Below, in pieces: positions 27,501 through 35,844 of a DNA stretch of 64,000 nt (within the stretch, counting starts at the first letter, position 1; each line of letters starts with the position of its first letter). The stretch spans positions 1 through 64,000 of the forward strand of contig CANLSR010000011.1 in the NCBI GenBank assembly GCA_947493945.1, given 5' to 3'. Made by a program: the position numbers and the translations under genes. The notes beneath the pieces are model-generated. The model saw only the letters and a list, made by a program, of their open reading frames with translations. It was not told the DNA's origin and did not search any database. Source of the stretch: an uncultured bacterium. Lineage in GTDB: Bacteria; Bacteroidota; Rhodothermia; Rhodothermales; Rubricoccaceae.

Positions 27501-30500
27501 GCCCGTGAGGACCGCGACGCCGAGGTCGACTCGAGCCGCACCGAGGGCCGGGTCGTCGGGGGCGACTTGCTCCACGGACTCGTCGTAGGCGACGACGGTT
27601 GGGGAGTCGGCCAGGCGATCGACGAGACCCACCGCTGGGGAGTGCCCTCGGACGAGGATGTCGTTCTCGAGACGGGCACCCTCTCGCCGGAGACCGTCGA
27701 TGGTGTCCGCTGCAACGTGGACGGGGGCGGCGGCCTCAAGGAGCGCCCCGGCTCTTTCGGCCCCGAGGACGCCGAGGGTGAGGAGGGCTGTGGGGTCGGC
27801 GTACGCCCCCGTATACGTCTCGACGGCGTGGCGGGCGGACTCGAGCGTCCCCGCGGGCCAGTCGGCGAGGACGGCGAAGCCCTTGGCGTCGCGGTCTTCG
27901 GCGAGGAGGGTCCAGTGCGTCCAGTTTTCCCACGGATGCCCCGAGGCGCGGAATGTGTCGACGTACGCGAGGGCGTGGGCGGTTGAGAACCGATCGATCC
28001 ACTCGCGCCGCTCACGGTCCTGTTCCTCGCGAGCGGCGTGGGCTTCAGCGAAAGCGTCGAGCGATCCTGCGAATCGCGTGAACCCTGAGGGGCCGCTCTG
28101 CGACAGGGCGCGTTCGACGTCCTCTGGGGTCTCGACCTGGACCGTCGCCGCCCCCTCAGTCATAGCGACGAAGAATCGCCCGGCCTCGCTCCCCCGCCCC
28201 GCTCCTCGCGCAGCCTTCCAGGCTTCTTGTGCGATGTCCTGCCGAGGGTCGAGGTCGTACGCCCGTGCGAGAAGGTCGAAGGCACGCGACGCCGTCGGCG
28301 GGTCAGCGGGGTGTTGGACGAGGAGAGCGCGGGCGTAGTTGACGAGGACGCCCGGAACGGCCGGCCCCGATTCGACGCGCGGTTCGAGGAACCGCTCGGC
28401 CTCGTCCGCGCGATCGAGCCGGAGGAGTGCCGCGGCGGCGTTCGTGGCGAGGCGGTCTGCCTCGGGGTGCTCGGCCGACGCCGCGACCAGACGGTCGGCG
28501 GCCTCCGAGAGCTGGCCCAGGCCTTCGAGAGCGAAGGCCTCGAACTCGGCGGCCTGGACCGCATCGGCCGGGCCGAGGTCCCGCGACGCTTCCAAGAGTG
28601 CGCCATCGTCGTGCTCCCGCCAGAGCGCCTGGGCGTGGAGCAGTCGGGAGGACCGCGAGGGGAGCGCGGCGACGAGTCGGGCCGACCAGGTGGACGCCCG
28701 GTGCTCGGGATCTTCGGGGAGGACCGGTCGGTCCGCCTCGGGGGGCGTCGCCGGGGTGTCGGCGAGCAGGCGCTCGGCGACGAACGCCAGGACCGGGACG
28801 TCGAGGGGGTATTGGGCGGCGCCCGCCAGGTCTGGGGGTCCAGCCCCCCCCTCGGCCGTCAGGAGCCACCGGTCTGCCTCCGGGACGGGCACGTCGCGGA
28901 TGAGCGGAGCGGCCTCGTCGACCTGTCCCGCCCGGCGCATGAACCGGACGAGGGCTCGGAGGACGACTGCGCGGGCCTCGCGGTCGGAGCTGGAGAAGAG
29001 AGCCTCTTGGAGCGTGGAGACGACGAGGCCAGAATCCCCTGCGGTCTCGTGGGCCGCCGCGAGCAAGAGTGCCGCCTGAGTGGCGTCCAGCTCCCCTCGG
29101 TCCCGGCGGGCCGTGACGTCCTCGATGGTGGGCTCGACCGGAAAGAAAATGCTGTCGTGAACGTCCGCCGGGAGAGCGGTTCTCTCCTCAGAAAATCGCT
29201 CCCACAGCCCGTCGTCGCGGAGGAGGCGGGCGACGTCTGAGAGGACCGCTGCGGCCTGACCTCGGAGGAACGACGAGTCGGGAGCCGCGTCGAGTGCCCC
29301 CAGCGCCCGGTCGCGGACAGCGTCGGTGAGCGGACGGCGGTCGAAGTCCAGGGGAGTATGCTCCCGGACGACTCGTTCGAGCAGGCGGACCGTGAGCCGC
29401 GCCCCCTGGATCCGGCTCGATAGCAACGCCTCGTCGACGACCTCGTCCAACTGAGCGGTCGCGTCGGCGACGGCAGTGGGGTCAGAGGGGTCGAGAGTCT
29501 CGATCCGCGCCTGTACGGTCATGAACGCCGCGTCTGCTCCCGTCCGCGTAGCGAAGGCCGTCTGGACGGCCGACCAATCGCCGTCGAGGTAGGCGAGCAA
29601 CGGAGCAGCCTCCTGATGCGCGTCTGAATCGGTCTCCATCTGCGCGACGAGAGCCCGGAGCGGCTCGGTCAGCCGGGCGTTGAACAAGGCGGTCGCCGCC
29701 TGCCGGTACCACTGTGGTTCGACGCCGCCGAGGGCAAGGGCCGAACGCGCGTGTGCTTTCGCGTCACCGTTCCGGCCGAGCAGGCTCGCCGCGGTCGCCG
29801 CGGCGAAGCGAACGCGCTGGCGGTACGGCCGGAGGGCGTCGGCGAGGGCACCGTCAGTCTCGTCGGCCGCGTCTAGCGCTTTGGAGACCGACACGTCGCA
29901 ACGCAGCGCGAGGTCAAGCGCTCCCTCGGCGTCTCCGGCAGCGAGTCGCTCCGTCAGGTCATCGAACACCCCCTGCGCGACGGCGTCGCGGACCGACGTC
30001 GGGAGCGAGGCGTCACGGGCAAGAAGCCGGTCCAGCTTCTCATCGACGCCACGGACGTCCCGACCAACCCCTTTTACCCTCTCCTCGATGCGGTCGACGC
30101 CGTCCTGAAGGGTTGCCCTCTCCGACCCCGCCTCGGTGTGACGTGCCTCGTCCAGGCGAGCGCGGAAAGCGTTTCCGCCGGGGCCGTCTGCGATCTCTGC
30201 GAAGAGCGCACTCAGGAACGTGTTCGACAGGGCTAGGGCCCGTTGGAATGCCGCCTCGCCCCATCCCGGCGAGGCGGCATCCAGGAACGACTGGGCGACG
30301 CGCTCCGGGGCGAGCCGTTCGGTGCGCCCAAGTGTGGCCGCCAGAAGCACATTCTCAAAGGCGGGGGAGGCGCGCCACGTGTCGAGCGCCCGCGCGGCTC
30401 CGGGGAAGGCGTGCCGATCGGCGGCGGCGCGGACGGCCCGTTTGGCCGCTCGCTCGTGGGCCGACCGTGCGAGCCAACCTTTGATCCCGGCGGAGCCCGC

Positions 30501-30587
30501 GGCTGACCCTGCTCCTTTGGCGGCCCCCTCGGCGAGGGCGGGTCCGACGGCGAGTAGCAGAGCAGAGGTGGAGATGGGGTCTGTCAC
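24591..30587 (-). CDS. Giant (1998 aa) helical-repeat protein with PIN-like core; candidate conflict-system protein
   Basis: A single 1998-residue ORF from GTG at 30585-30587. N-terminus: a small helical region with a Gly/Ala stretch and basic helices, then a predicted coiled coil (~residues 155-190, VDRIEERVKGVGRDVRGVDEK). Residues ~200-900 are degenerate TPR-like helical hairpins with Ala/Leu/Asp spacing. Residues ~925-1090 look like a PIN-like nuclease fold: a strand followed by DPTALLTLGVLG (Asp931), the phrase HVAADTIDGL, then YVTDVDDL (Asp1035, 1037, 1038) and a downstream Ser/Thr-rich helix. This matches the TPR-PIN pattern seen in proposed NTP-independent conflict effectors. Residues ~1100-1998 are more helical repeats. 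No ATPase motif is present. There is no operon partner. I recognise no characterised homologue; the PIN call rests on pattern only. Confidence 0.8.
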   Translation of the reverse strand: MTDPISTSALLLAVGPALAEGAAKGAGSAAGSAGIKGWLARSAHERAAKRAVRAAADRHAFPGAARALDTWRASPAFENVLLAATLGRTERLAPERVAQSFLDAASPGWGEAAFQRALALSNTFLSALFAEIADGPGGNAFRARLDEARHTEAGSERATLQDGVDRIEERVKGVGRDVRGVDEKLDRLLARDASLPTSVRDAVAQGVFDDLTERLAAGDAEGALDLALRCDVSVSKALDAADETDGALADALRPYRQRVRFAAATAASLLGRNGDAKAHARSALALGGVEPQWYRQAATALFNARLTEPLRALVAQMETDSDAHQEAAPLLAYLDGDWSAVQTAFATRTGADAAFMTVQARIETLDPSDPTAVADATAQLDEVVDEALLSSRIQGARLTVRLLERVVREHTPLDFDRRPLTDAVRDRALGALDAAPDSSFLRGQAAAVLSDVARLLRDDGLWERFSEERTALPADVHDSIFFPVEPTIEDVTARRDRGELDATQAALLLAAAHETAGDSGLVVSTLQEALFSSSDREARAVVLRALVRFMRRAGQVDEAAPLIRDVPVPEADRWLLTAEGGAGPPDLAGAAQYPLDVPVLAFVAERLLADTPATPPEADRPVLPEDPEHRASTWSARLVAALPSRSSRLLHAQALWREHDDGALLEASRDLGPADAVQAAEFEAFALEGLGQLSEAADRLVAASAEHPEADRLATNAAAALLRLDRADEAERFLEPRVESGPAVPGVLVNYARALLVQHPADPPTASRAFDLLARAYDLDPRQDIAQEAWKAARGAGRGSEAGRFFVAMTEGAATVQVETPEDVERALSQSGPSGFTRFAGSLDAFAEAHAAREEQDRERREWIDRFSTAHALAYVDTFRASGHPWENWTHWTLLAEDRDAKGFAVLADWPAGTLESARHAVETYTGAYADPTALLTLGVLGAERAGALLEAAAPVHVAADTIDGLRREGARLENDILVRGHSPAVGLVDRLADSPTVVAYDESVEQVAPDDPALGAARVDLGVAVLTGGRYVTDVDDLDGWGDTTRPLALSSATLLATLNAEGWVANDDADRLAATYPDTFAGWGDAEPLDAIPESLVFSPFAALDWEAAELLERLAERVRLGPWSWSFLARESQARRLAASAYERLRSTTTVIAAAVDAGHVVEVEPEPTPSPPDGLDPEDQEGFEAMTDVWSRALQSLQTARARGLLLWADDRFYPLLLWVGGPTLQGAGTELLRSAFEQAARTFPPVSTVALADILVRLGRFDEASARQTAGTLFDLGYRPIHPLTLADAVERYTPRSEGSLRGRFGDLAAALEALPMYLPDSLGTERRMGFARGAAATLAGRMIAAAWSLPDLDDDQRGVLADGFVDAAERVFESQSPSPSAPRADRTRLLFWNAAITALQTLPATHDESVERRHRALRWLGRAAARRTGDRIDITRLFEDHVLDTIRFVTGLDAPVDLPAEWVGRFALPGLVPLFESDLLGTLDPLLRRTLGRLGRLSRHGRLDTTYTIEPNGEPIHFTIPEERDELAALNLIRRVRAGDESLAPLIRAASLAFAYEHAPPDDWVEAGMPADEGVHQNVEVSLFTLLWAEAPDLYPVLLSALTLHLAVADPALAHGLRTLSDELLSDDGPVAEAARDRLALAILESVHFDLRRDLGHGMWRLRSGETPRLNGFVGWIGAEDAQALADIDPAVAARVHVIGDVIVPKTHFLARALLTDRFDDGPDVLRAVADASVENPTSNPPTFDVAVWLADRAATAETNDDPFVAAYALRHVLLALRASSRDLGIQRNGGEEPAVQWVRRYVLDALADDREPWHPISARRRLLRAALQLAAFACAGARHVEAYESEDDPLTEFLDRTWVLASRLVASLPGECGGIAEAVEAAERAVHDLGLDSDATRAVDRFDPFALSGPDDPGRVLTLAAVYKSLDPKGGAPSWWSEPIQARLHEIAKKPPSDRDPDPEDLADGLGVGVALRERVLAQAILDGLGVPDRT

Positions 30588-30691
30588 GGCACAGGGTGTT
30601 GGCTTTGTCTAAAGCTCGTCTCGGGGACTGCCAGGTGGTCGTCGCTGCCCGATCAGCGAGCATCCTCGTCGCCTGATTTGCATTTCTACCC

Positions 30692-30907
30692 TCAGGAGGG
30701 GGAATGGCCGGTGCGGAAGTAGCGGAGCTCACAGGCCACGATGCCCGCGAAGAACAGAGCCAGGATGCCGCAGACGCCCGCGCTGCCCGACTGCCAGCCC
30801 GCGTGCCAGGCGCCGACGGCCGAGGCCACGGCCAGGAGCCCGTAGAGGAGGACCGGCACGGGAGCCGAGAGGAACCGACGGAATGCAGGAGACGAGAGGA
30901 ACGACAT
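30692..30907 (-). CDS. Small membrane protein of unknown function
   Basis: A 71-residue protein with two predicted transmembrane helices (VPVLLYGLLAVASAVGAWHAG and VCGILALFFAGIVA), starting at ATG 30905-30907. It precedes the 1998-residue gene on the same strand with a ~100-nt gap. The open frame continues upstream, but that part is Arg/Pro-rich shadow sequence. No family is recognised. Confidence 0.5.
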   Translation of the reverse strand: MSFLSSPAFRRFLSAPVPVLLYGLLAVASAVGAWHAGWQSGSAGVCGILALFFAGIVACELRYFRTGHSPS

Positions 30908-31412
30908 GGCGAGACACGGAAGAGGAACACGCGGCCCCGAGAGCGCGCGAACACGCGCGCAAGGACCGGAGCGCCGACGGCGCACGCCCCTGCGCCCGCA
31001 CCGCGCGGACTGGGGGCAAGGCCGCACGCTTGCGGGCGCGTGCGAGGGCGGCGTGCCGCCCGACGGCCTTGCGGCCGGGAGCACGGTGCGTTGCTTGTGG
31101 AGAGCGCCGCCGCCCCATCCCCCTCCCCTCGCCGCGCCAGCGGCCGACGCGACGATCCCGGGGCGCTGGTGGGCGGAGCTCGCGCGCCCCGGGTGAGGAG
31201 CGGCGACTCACCGCGAGTAAGTGCTGTGCATGCGCACTGGCGTTTGGCTCTCTGAGAGCCTCTCAGACCGTCCGGCGCCCCAACGCGGTCTCCCGGTCCC
31301 GTTTGAGCACGGCGCGAGCCTGAGGGGCCGCGGAGGGCGCGAGAGGGGCGGTGACACGTGGGATGGCAGACCCCACGTGCGTTCGTTGCGTGCCCCTCTC
31401 CCCTGCTCCTCC
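30908..31412. promoter_or_regulatory. umuDC upstream region with three inverted repeats
   Basis: No gene is supported in this 505-nt stretch. Three palindromes precede umuD: AGTGC-N9-GCACT (31220-31238), GGCTCTC-T-GAGAGCC (31246-31260), and CACGTGGG-N9-CCCACGTG (31355-31379). The last ends 33 nt before the umuD ATG and is the best operator candidate. None matches the E. coli LexA box. Confidence 0.45.
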
Positions 31413-31916
31413 ATGCCCTTCGCGTTCGACTCCAGTTCCGGCGACGGATCGTCCCAGCCCGTCGCCACGCCGGGAGCGCTCCTCGTGACGGCCTACGTCC
31501 AGGCTGACGCGCTGCCTCGCGGGCCGGAGTTGCCACTCGTGCTGAGCCGGGTCTCGGCCGGCTTCCCATCGCCTGCGGACGACTACGTGGAGGGGCATCT
31601 CGACTTGCATGAGCTGACCGGCGCGCTCTCGCCGTCGTGCTACTGGATGCGCGCCGAGGGGGAGTCGATGACAGGCGCTGGGATCCTCTCGGGCGACCTC
31701 CTCCTCGTCGACCGGGCCATCGAGCCGACGAACGGCGACGTCGTGGTGGCGGCCATCGATGGCGAGCTGACGGTCAAGCGGTTCCTGCGTCTGAAGAAGC
31801 GGACGGCGCTGCTGGCGGCGAACCCGGCGTATCCATCGATCGAGCTGTGCGAGGGGCAGGAGCTGATCGTCTGGGGCGTCGTGACGTACGTGCTCCACAA
31901 CGCGCGGGGGCGGTGA
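31413..31916 (+). CDS. umuD: UmuD-like S24 self-cleaving subunit of DNA polymerase V
   Basis: A 167-residue LexA/UmuD-family protein. RecA-stimulated autocleavage would occur between Ala49 and Gly50 (VSAGFP). The catalytic Ser85 lies in GESMTG and Lys122 in TVKRF. Cleavage-to-Ser (36) and Ser-to-Lys (37) spacings are identical to E. coli UmuD. A ~25-residue N-terminal extension relative to E. coli is visible. ATG at 31413 follows a C/T-rich leader without Shine-Dalgarno. It is followed by umuC after 68 nt. Plasmid umuDC operons provide SOS mutagenesis and UV tolerance. Confidence 0.93.
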   Translation: MPFAFDSSSGDGSSQPVATPGALLVTAYVQADALPRGPELPLVLSRVSAGFPSPADDYVEGHLDLHELTGALSPSCYWMRAEGESMTGAGILSGDLLLVDRAIEPTNGDVVVAAIDGELTVKRFLRLKKRTALLAANPAYPSIELCEGQELIVWGVVTYVLHNARGR

Positions 31917-31984
31917 GGGGGCCAGTAGGGAGGGGCCAGTGGCTAGTGGCAGACGGCGGGCTCCCCTCCCCTGCCGACTCCGTC

Positions 31985-33151
31985 GTGCCCACCTCGGGAC
32001 CGAGGCCGGGAGGGTCGCGGCCGCGGCGGCTGTTCGCGCTCGTGGACTGCTCGGCGTTCTACTGCTCGTGCGAGCGCGTCTTCGACCCGAGCTTGGAGGG
32101 CGTACCGGTGGCGGTGCTGTCGAACAACGACGGGTGCATCATCGCGCGGAGCCAGGAGGTCAAGGACCTGGGCATCCCGATGGGCGCGCCGTTCTTCAAG
32201 CACCGCGACGAGCTGGCGGCGGCGGGGGTGCGGGTCTTCAGCTCGAACTACACCTTGTACGGCGACATGTCGCGCCGCGTGATGGCGGTGCTGGAGACGT
32301 TCACGCCGGACGTGGAGGTGTATTCGGTCGACGAGGCGTTCCTGACGGTGTCGACGCCGGACGGGTCGCCTGAGTCGGTCTGTGTGGAGATGGAGCAGCG
32401 CGCGAGAGACATCCGGGCGCGGGTGCTCCGGTGGACGGGCATCCCCGTTCGCGTCTCGTGGGCGGAGACGAAGACGCTGGCCAAGGCGGCGAGCGAGTGG
32501 GCAAAGGAGCGGCTTCGGTCGGGCGGTGAGCCGTGTGTCTGCCTGTGGGGGCACCCGGGCCGCGAGGCGTGGCTGGAGCGGATGGACGTGGGCGACGTGT
32601 GGGGCGTGGGACGGCGGTGGGGGCAGTCGCTGCGCGACCTGGGGGGCTCGACGGCGGCGAAGCTGGCCCGGATGCCCGACCGACTCCTGCGGCAGCGGTT
32701 CAACGTGCTGCTGCTCCGGACGGCGATGGAGCTGCGGGGCGTCTCGTGCCTGCCGCTGGAGCAGGCGCCGGTCACCCGTCAGACGCTGGTAAAGTCGCGG
32801 AGCTTCGGGGAGCCGGTGGCGGACCCCGGCGCGATCTCGCAGGCCGTGGCGACGCACGCGGCACGAGCGGCGGAGAAGCTGCGTGCGGAGGGGCTCGTGG
32901 CGGGCCGGATCTCGGCGTTCGTGACGACGAAGGGGTTCGGGTCAGGGCCGCACCGCTCGGGCGGGTGCGACGAGGCGCTCGTGGAAGCCTCGGCCGACAC
33001 GACCGCGCTGGTGGCGGCAGCACGGCGGTGCCTGGCTCGGGCGTATGTCGGTACGGACGCCAGAGGCCGACCGTACCGGTACCGCAAGGCGGGCGTGAGC
33101 CCGCGGTACACGACGCGGTGGGACGAACTGGCGGTGGTGAGATCCGCCTAG
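31985..33151 (+). CDS. umuC: UmuC-like Y-family DNA polymerase
   Basis: A ~388-residue translesion polymerase. The palm carboxylates are visible in FALVDCSAFYCSCERVF and VYSVDEAFL. The fingers region reads SNNDGCIIARSQEVKDLGIPMG, and the helix-hairpin-helix region reads VGDVWGVGRRWG. A C-terminal little-finger domain follows. There is no in-frame ATG near the start. GTG at 31985 is chosen because it lies shortly before the conserved polymerase start; GTG at 31945 is an alternative. The stop overlaps the convergent HEPN-like gene by 4 nt. It forms a polymerase V-like complex with the cleaved UmuD dimer. Confidence 0.92.
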   Translation: MPTSGPRPGGSRPRRLFALVDCSAFYCSCERVFDPSLEGVPVAVLSNNDGCIIARSQEVKDLGIPMGAPFFKHRDELAAAGVRVFSSNYTLYGDMSRRVMAVLETFTPDVEVYSVDEAFLTVSTPDGSPESVCVEMEQRARDIRARVLRWTGIPVRVSWAETKTLAKAASEWAKERLRSGGEPCVCLWGHPGREAWLERMDVGDVWGVGRRWGQSLRDLGGSTAAKLARMPDRLLRQRFNVLLLRTAMELRGVSCLPLEQAPVTRQTLVKSRSFGEPVADPGAISQAVATHAARAAEKLRAEGLVAGRISAFVTTKGFGSGPHRSGGCDEALVEASADTTALVAAARRCLARAYVGTDARGRPYRYRKAGVSPRYTTRWDELAVVRSA

Positions 33152-33849
33152 AAGAAGTCGTCCGCTTGGTCTGTCTCCGGCCGTACTCGCGCCTCGTACT
33201 CGTAGAAGCGATCCACAAGGGCTCGGAGCTCATTTACGACGTGGTCGGAGATCGAACGCGTGAGTTCTGCCGACACGGTGAGGTCGTCGTAATGCATCGT
33301 GATCCCGCGGTGCTCCCACCCCTCGAGCTGCTTGCGGCGCCCATCGCTGATTCGATCCGTGCGACCGCTGGCGTGGATGAGGACGTTGCGGAGGTGTTTC
33401 AGCATAGCGATGTGCTCCCATGCTTGTTGGGATGACCACAGCTCCATTCCCAAGACTCGGCCGTAGTACTTCTTCGCCTTCGACAGGAAGTCGCCCGATA
33501 GGTCGGTGATTGCGAGCGGGGACGGATCCTGAGGGAGCAACTCACGTGCGTGGTCTGCGATCTCGGTCACAGAGGTCTCATAGGCCGCCCACACCATGAG
33601 CAAGTGAAGACCTCTAAAGAACTGAGGGAGCCGGTACTCGGACTGATACTGCAAGTCCTGAACCCCGATTTGCCAATCTGGGTCGTCGGGTGTGAGCTGG
33701 TGCTTCTCGATTAGGTCGTTCAACCGCCGCTGCTCTCGCTCAGAGAGATCAGCAATGATTTCCTCGGACATCCTGAGATGTGAGTTCAGCGCTTCGGCCT
33801 GTGCTCGAACGGGGAGTGTGCGGAGGTCGAATCTCATCGTGTCGTTCAC
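33148..33849 (-). CDS. HEPN-like protein coupled to the partition operon
   Basis: A 233-residue, mainly helical protein with lower GC than its neighbours. Its last third contains HLRNVLIHASGR, an Rx4H motif (Arg154, His159), the active-site signature of HEPN ribonucleases. Charged helices precede it (EREQRRLNDLIEKHQ). No transmembrane segment or signal is seen. GTG at 33847-33849 overlaps the upstream RHH gene stop (GTGA), so it is translationally coupled to parA/RHH; ATG at 33835-33837 is the alternative. HEPN proteins act as toxins or anti-phage RNases. Here it could aid plasmid stability or defence, but HEPN membership is from the motif and helix context only. Confidence 0.65.
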   Translation of the reverse strand: MNDTMRFDLRTLPVRAQAEALNSHLRMSEEIIADLSEREQRRLNDLIEKHQLTPDDPDWQIGVQDLQYQSEYRLPQFFRGLHLLMVWAAYETSVTEIADHARELLPQDPSPLAITDLSGDFLSKAKKYYGRVLGMELWSSQQAWEHIAMLKHLRNVLIHASGRTDRISDGRRKQLEGWEHRGITMHYDDLTVSAELTRSISDHVVNELRALVDRFYEYEARVRPETDQADDFF

Positions 33850-34268
33850 GAACCGTAGCCTGACTCTCGGAGGACTTGGTTGACGATGGCGCTGACGTTC
33901 TTGCCGCGTGAGTCGTCGCCCATGGCGGCGGCGACCTTGATGGCCTGGCTTACGTCAGGATCGAGGTAGATCGAGTGTTTGACCTGCTCGCCAGATGCCC
34001 GGCGGTAGCGGGAGGCGCCCTGGTAGTAGGGGTCGGGCGTGATGTCTGCCTGTGGCGGGGCGGCCGTCGCAGGCGCCGCGGTGGGCCTCTCCCCTCCCCT
34101 GTTTCTGGCGGGCGTCTTCTTGCGGCGCGAGGATGCTTTGGGAGCTTCTTCAGTCGCCTCAGGCACGGGTGCGACCTCCGGCGACGGCGTGGGCTTCGAC
34201 GGCTTGGGCTTGGCGGGAGCATCGCCGAAGAGGAGCGACATGGCCTGTTTTTTCTTGTCGTCGGGCAT
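33846..34268 (-). CDS. Plasmid partition DNA-binding protein (ribbon-helix-helix, ParB/ParG-like)
   Basis: A 140-residue protein. The first ~90 residues are a Pro/Lys/Ala-rich flexible arm; the last ~50 look like a ribbon-helix-helix (KHSIYLDPDVSQAIKVAAAM then VSAIVNQVLRESG). A long N-terminal arm plus a C-terminal RHH is typical of the centromere-binding partner of type Ib ParA proteins. ATG at 34266-34268 sits 4 nt downstream of the parA stop. It likely binds the repeats upstream of parA and represses the operon. Confidence 0.8.
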   Translation of the reverse strand: MPDDKKKQAMSLLFGDAPAKPKPSKPTPSPEVAPVPEATEEAPKASSRRKKTPARNRGGERPTAAPATAAPPQADITPDPYYQGASRYRRASGEQVKHSIYLDPDVSQAIKVAAAMGDDSRGKNVSAIVNQVLRESGYGS

Positions 34269-34272
34269 GGGG

Positions 34273-35064
34273 CTAGGCGTCGAGGTGGCGGAGGACGGTG
34301 AGAGCGAGGCGGGCGTAGTCCTGAGCACCGCGATCAGAGGGCGCGTACTCGAAGACCGACTGGCGGGCGCCGACGGCCTTCGAGAGGGCCGACGAGTAAC
34401 GGATGGACGGGAGGGTCTGGCCGTCGGGATAATCGCCGAACTGTTCGGAGAGCAGTTCGCGGAGGGACGTGCTCTCGGCGACGCGGCCGTCGTCGTTCGT
34501 GGGGAGGTAGAGCGTGGGGACGGACAGGCCGTCCTCCTCCTCGGCGAAGGCAGTGACCTCGCGGAAGCCCCGAAGGCCGACGATGGACGCCATCTGCAGC
34601 TCGACGGGGCAGACGACGAGGTCGGCGGCGTAGAGCGCGTTCAGGAAGAGGGCGTCGAGACCGGGGGCGGCGTCGAGGACGGCGACGTCGTACAGCTCGT
34701 CGGCTTCTTCGAGGGCTTTGCGGAGGCGGTTCTTGCTGTGGCGGGCCGCGAGCTGGGTGCGGGCCATCGAGAGGCGCACGCCGCCCGAGGCCACGAGGTC
34801 GAGGCGGTCGCCTCCCCCCTCCCCTTCCGGGTCGCCGAGGATGTCGAGCGCTGCGTCAGAGATCGAGGCCTCGCCGAGGAGCACGTCGCCGAGGGACGGG
34901 TCGGGGTCGGTGGGCGCGCCCAGGTGCGCCGACGCGGAGCCCTGGGTGTCGAGGTCCACGAGCAAGGCCCGCCGCCCGGCGTGGTAGAGCCCAGCGGCGA
35001 GGTTGACGGCGGTGGTGGTCTTCCCGACCCCGCCTTTGAGGTTGAGGATGGCGACGGTGTACAC
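34273..35064 (-). CDS. parA: ParA-family partition ATPase
   Basis: A 263-residue Walker-type ATPase that drives plasmid segregation. The deviant Walker A box is at residues 10-17 (KGGVGKTT), the A' motif is LLVDLDTQGSAS and Walker B is VAVLDAAPGLD. It is small and lacks an N-terminal helix-turn-helix, so it is type Ib; autoregulation is then usually done by the RHH partner. The start is GTG at 35062-35064, directly at the first beta strand. It heads a three-gene operon with the RHH and HEPN-like proteins. Repeats upstream are the probable centromere. Confidence 0.95.
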   Translation of the reverse strand: MYTVAILNLKGGVGKTTTAVNLAAGLYHAGRRALLVDLDTQGSASAHLGAPTDPDPSLGDVLLGEASISDAALDILGDPEGEGGGDRLDLVASGGVRLSMARTQLAARHSKNRLRKALEEADELYDVAVLDAAPGLDALFLNALYAADLVVCPVELQMASIVGLRGFREVTAFAEEEDGLSVPTLYLPTNDDGRVAESTSLRELLSEQFGDYPDGQTLPSIRYSSALSKAVGARQSVFEYAPSDRGAQDYARLALTVLRHLDA

Positions 35065-35091
35065 AGGTCAGGCGCTAGAGTGACTTGGAGA

Positions 35092-35247
35092 CTTGGCGAC
35101 TGGACAGACGCCTTAGCGACTGAAGGTACCACCAGTCGCCAAGTCGCCTCCGTACAGATAGGATCCCGCAGGAGCAAGCACAGGGGTGCAAGGCCTCAAG
35201 ACAGACGCTTAGTCCCCAAGTCTCTCAGTCGCTATTCAGTCGCCAAG
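35092..35247. repeat. Centromere-like (parS) repeats upstream of parA
   Basis: CAGTCGCCAAG occurs at 35133-35143 and 35237-35247, and its inverse CTTGGCGACTG at 35092-35102. Shorter AGTCGC/GCGACT half-copies lie at 35114-35122 and 35226-35232. Location upstream of parA and mixed orientation fit a partition site and operator. Confidence 0.7.
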
Positions 35248-35827
35248 ACGCTAAGTAGGAATAGCGTTCGGCTTCGAATCTGCTTGAGGCCCCTGCCAGA
35301 GGCTGCATCCGTTCGGGCTCGACCCCTCAAGCGTCGGGGACGGTGGGTGGGGGATCCGTGTGACCCGGTTCAGGTCGTGCTGTGCCCGCTGCGTTCGCAG
35401 AGAGGCGAGGGGATGGACGACGGTTGCGACCGTAGCGCGAGACGACGGGGCTCCGCCTGAGACTAGCTGACGCGCTGGAGCGCCTGTGAGACGCTCCGGG
35501 TTGTCCGGACGGCCTGGAACGCGGAAAGAGGAGGGCGCGGCTTACAGCGGTGCCGTGAGGCGCTCATACGGCCGGGTTCTCCATCAGAGCGGCCCGCCTG
35601 TCAGGCTCCCGCGGTGCCAGAGGCCGCCGAGAGGGGAGAGGGTCTGCTCAGTCGTGCCTCCTGAGAGACCCTCACTGCGAGAACCGAGGCACGGGAGCCC
35701 GAGCCCGCGAATGGCGTCGTGTGGGGGACGCGGCGTCCGTCGGATCGGGGCATTCGGTGGCCACCTCTCGGAGTTGATCTCCGTTGAGAAGGGACCCGCG
35801 GGACATCGAGCGCGCGCCGTGGCCGCT
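35248..35827. other. Non-coding stretch between partition site and rep
   Basis: No supported gene in ~580 nt. Two GCCAGAGGC copies (35295-35303, 35616-35624) are present. Open frames here show no conserved features. Confidence 0.4.
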
Positions 35828-35844
35828 GTTTCCCAGGGTTACGA
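35828..35844. repeat. Isolated iteron copy overlapping the rep stop codon
   Basis: A copy of the origin iteron (GTTTCCCAGGGTTACGA) lies across the end of the rep gene, 1.5 kb from the main array, which is on the other side of rep. It could take part in Rep-mediated looping or handcuffing. Confidence 0.65.
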
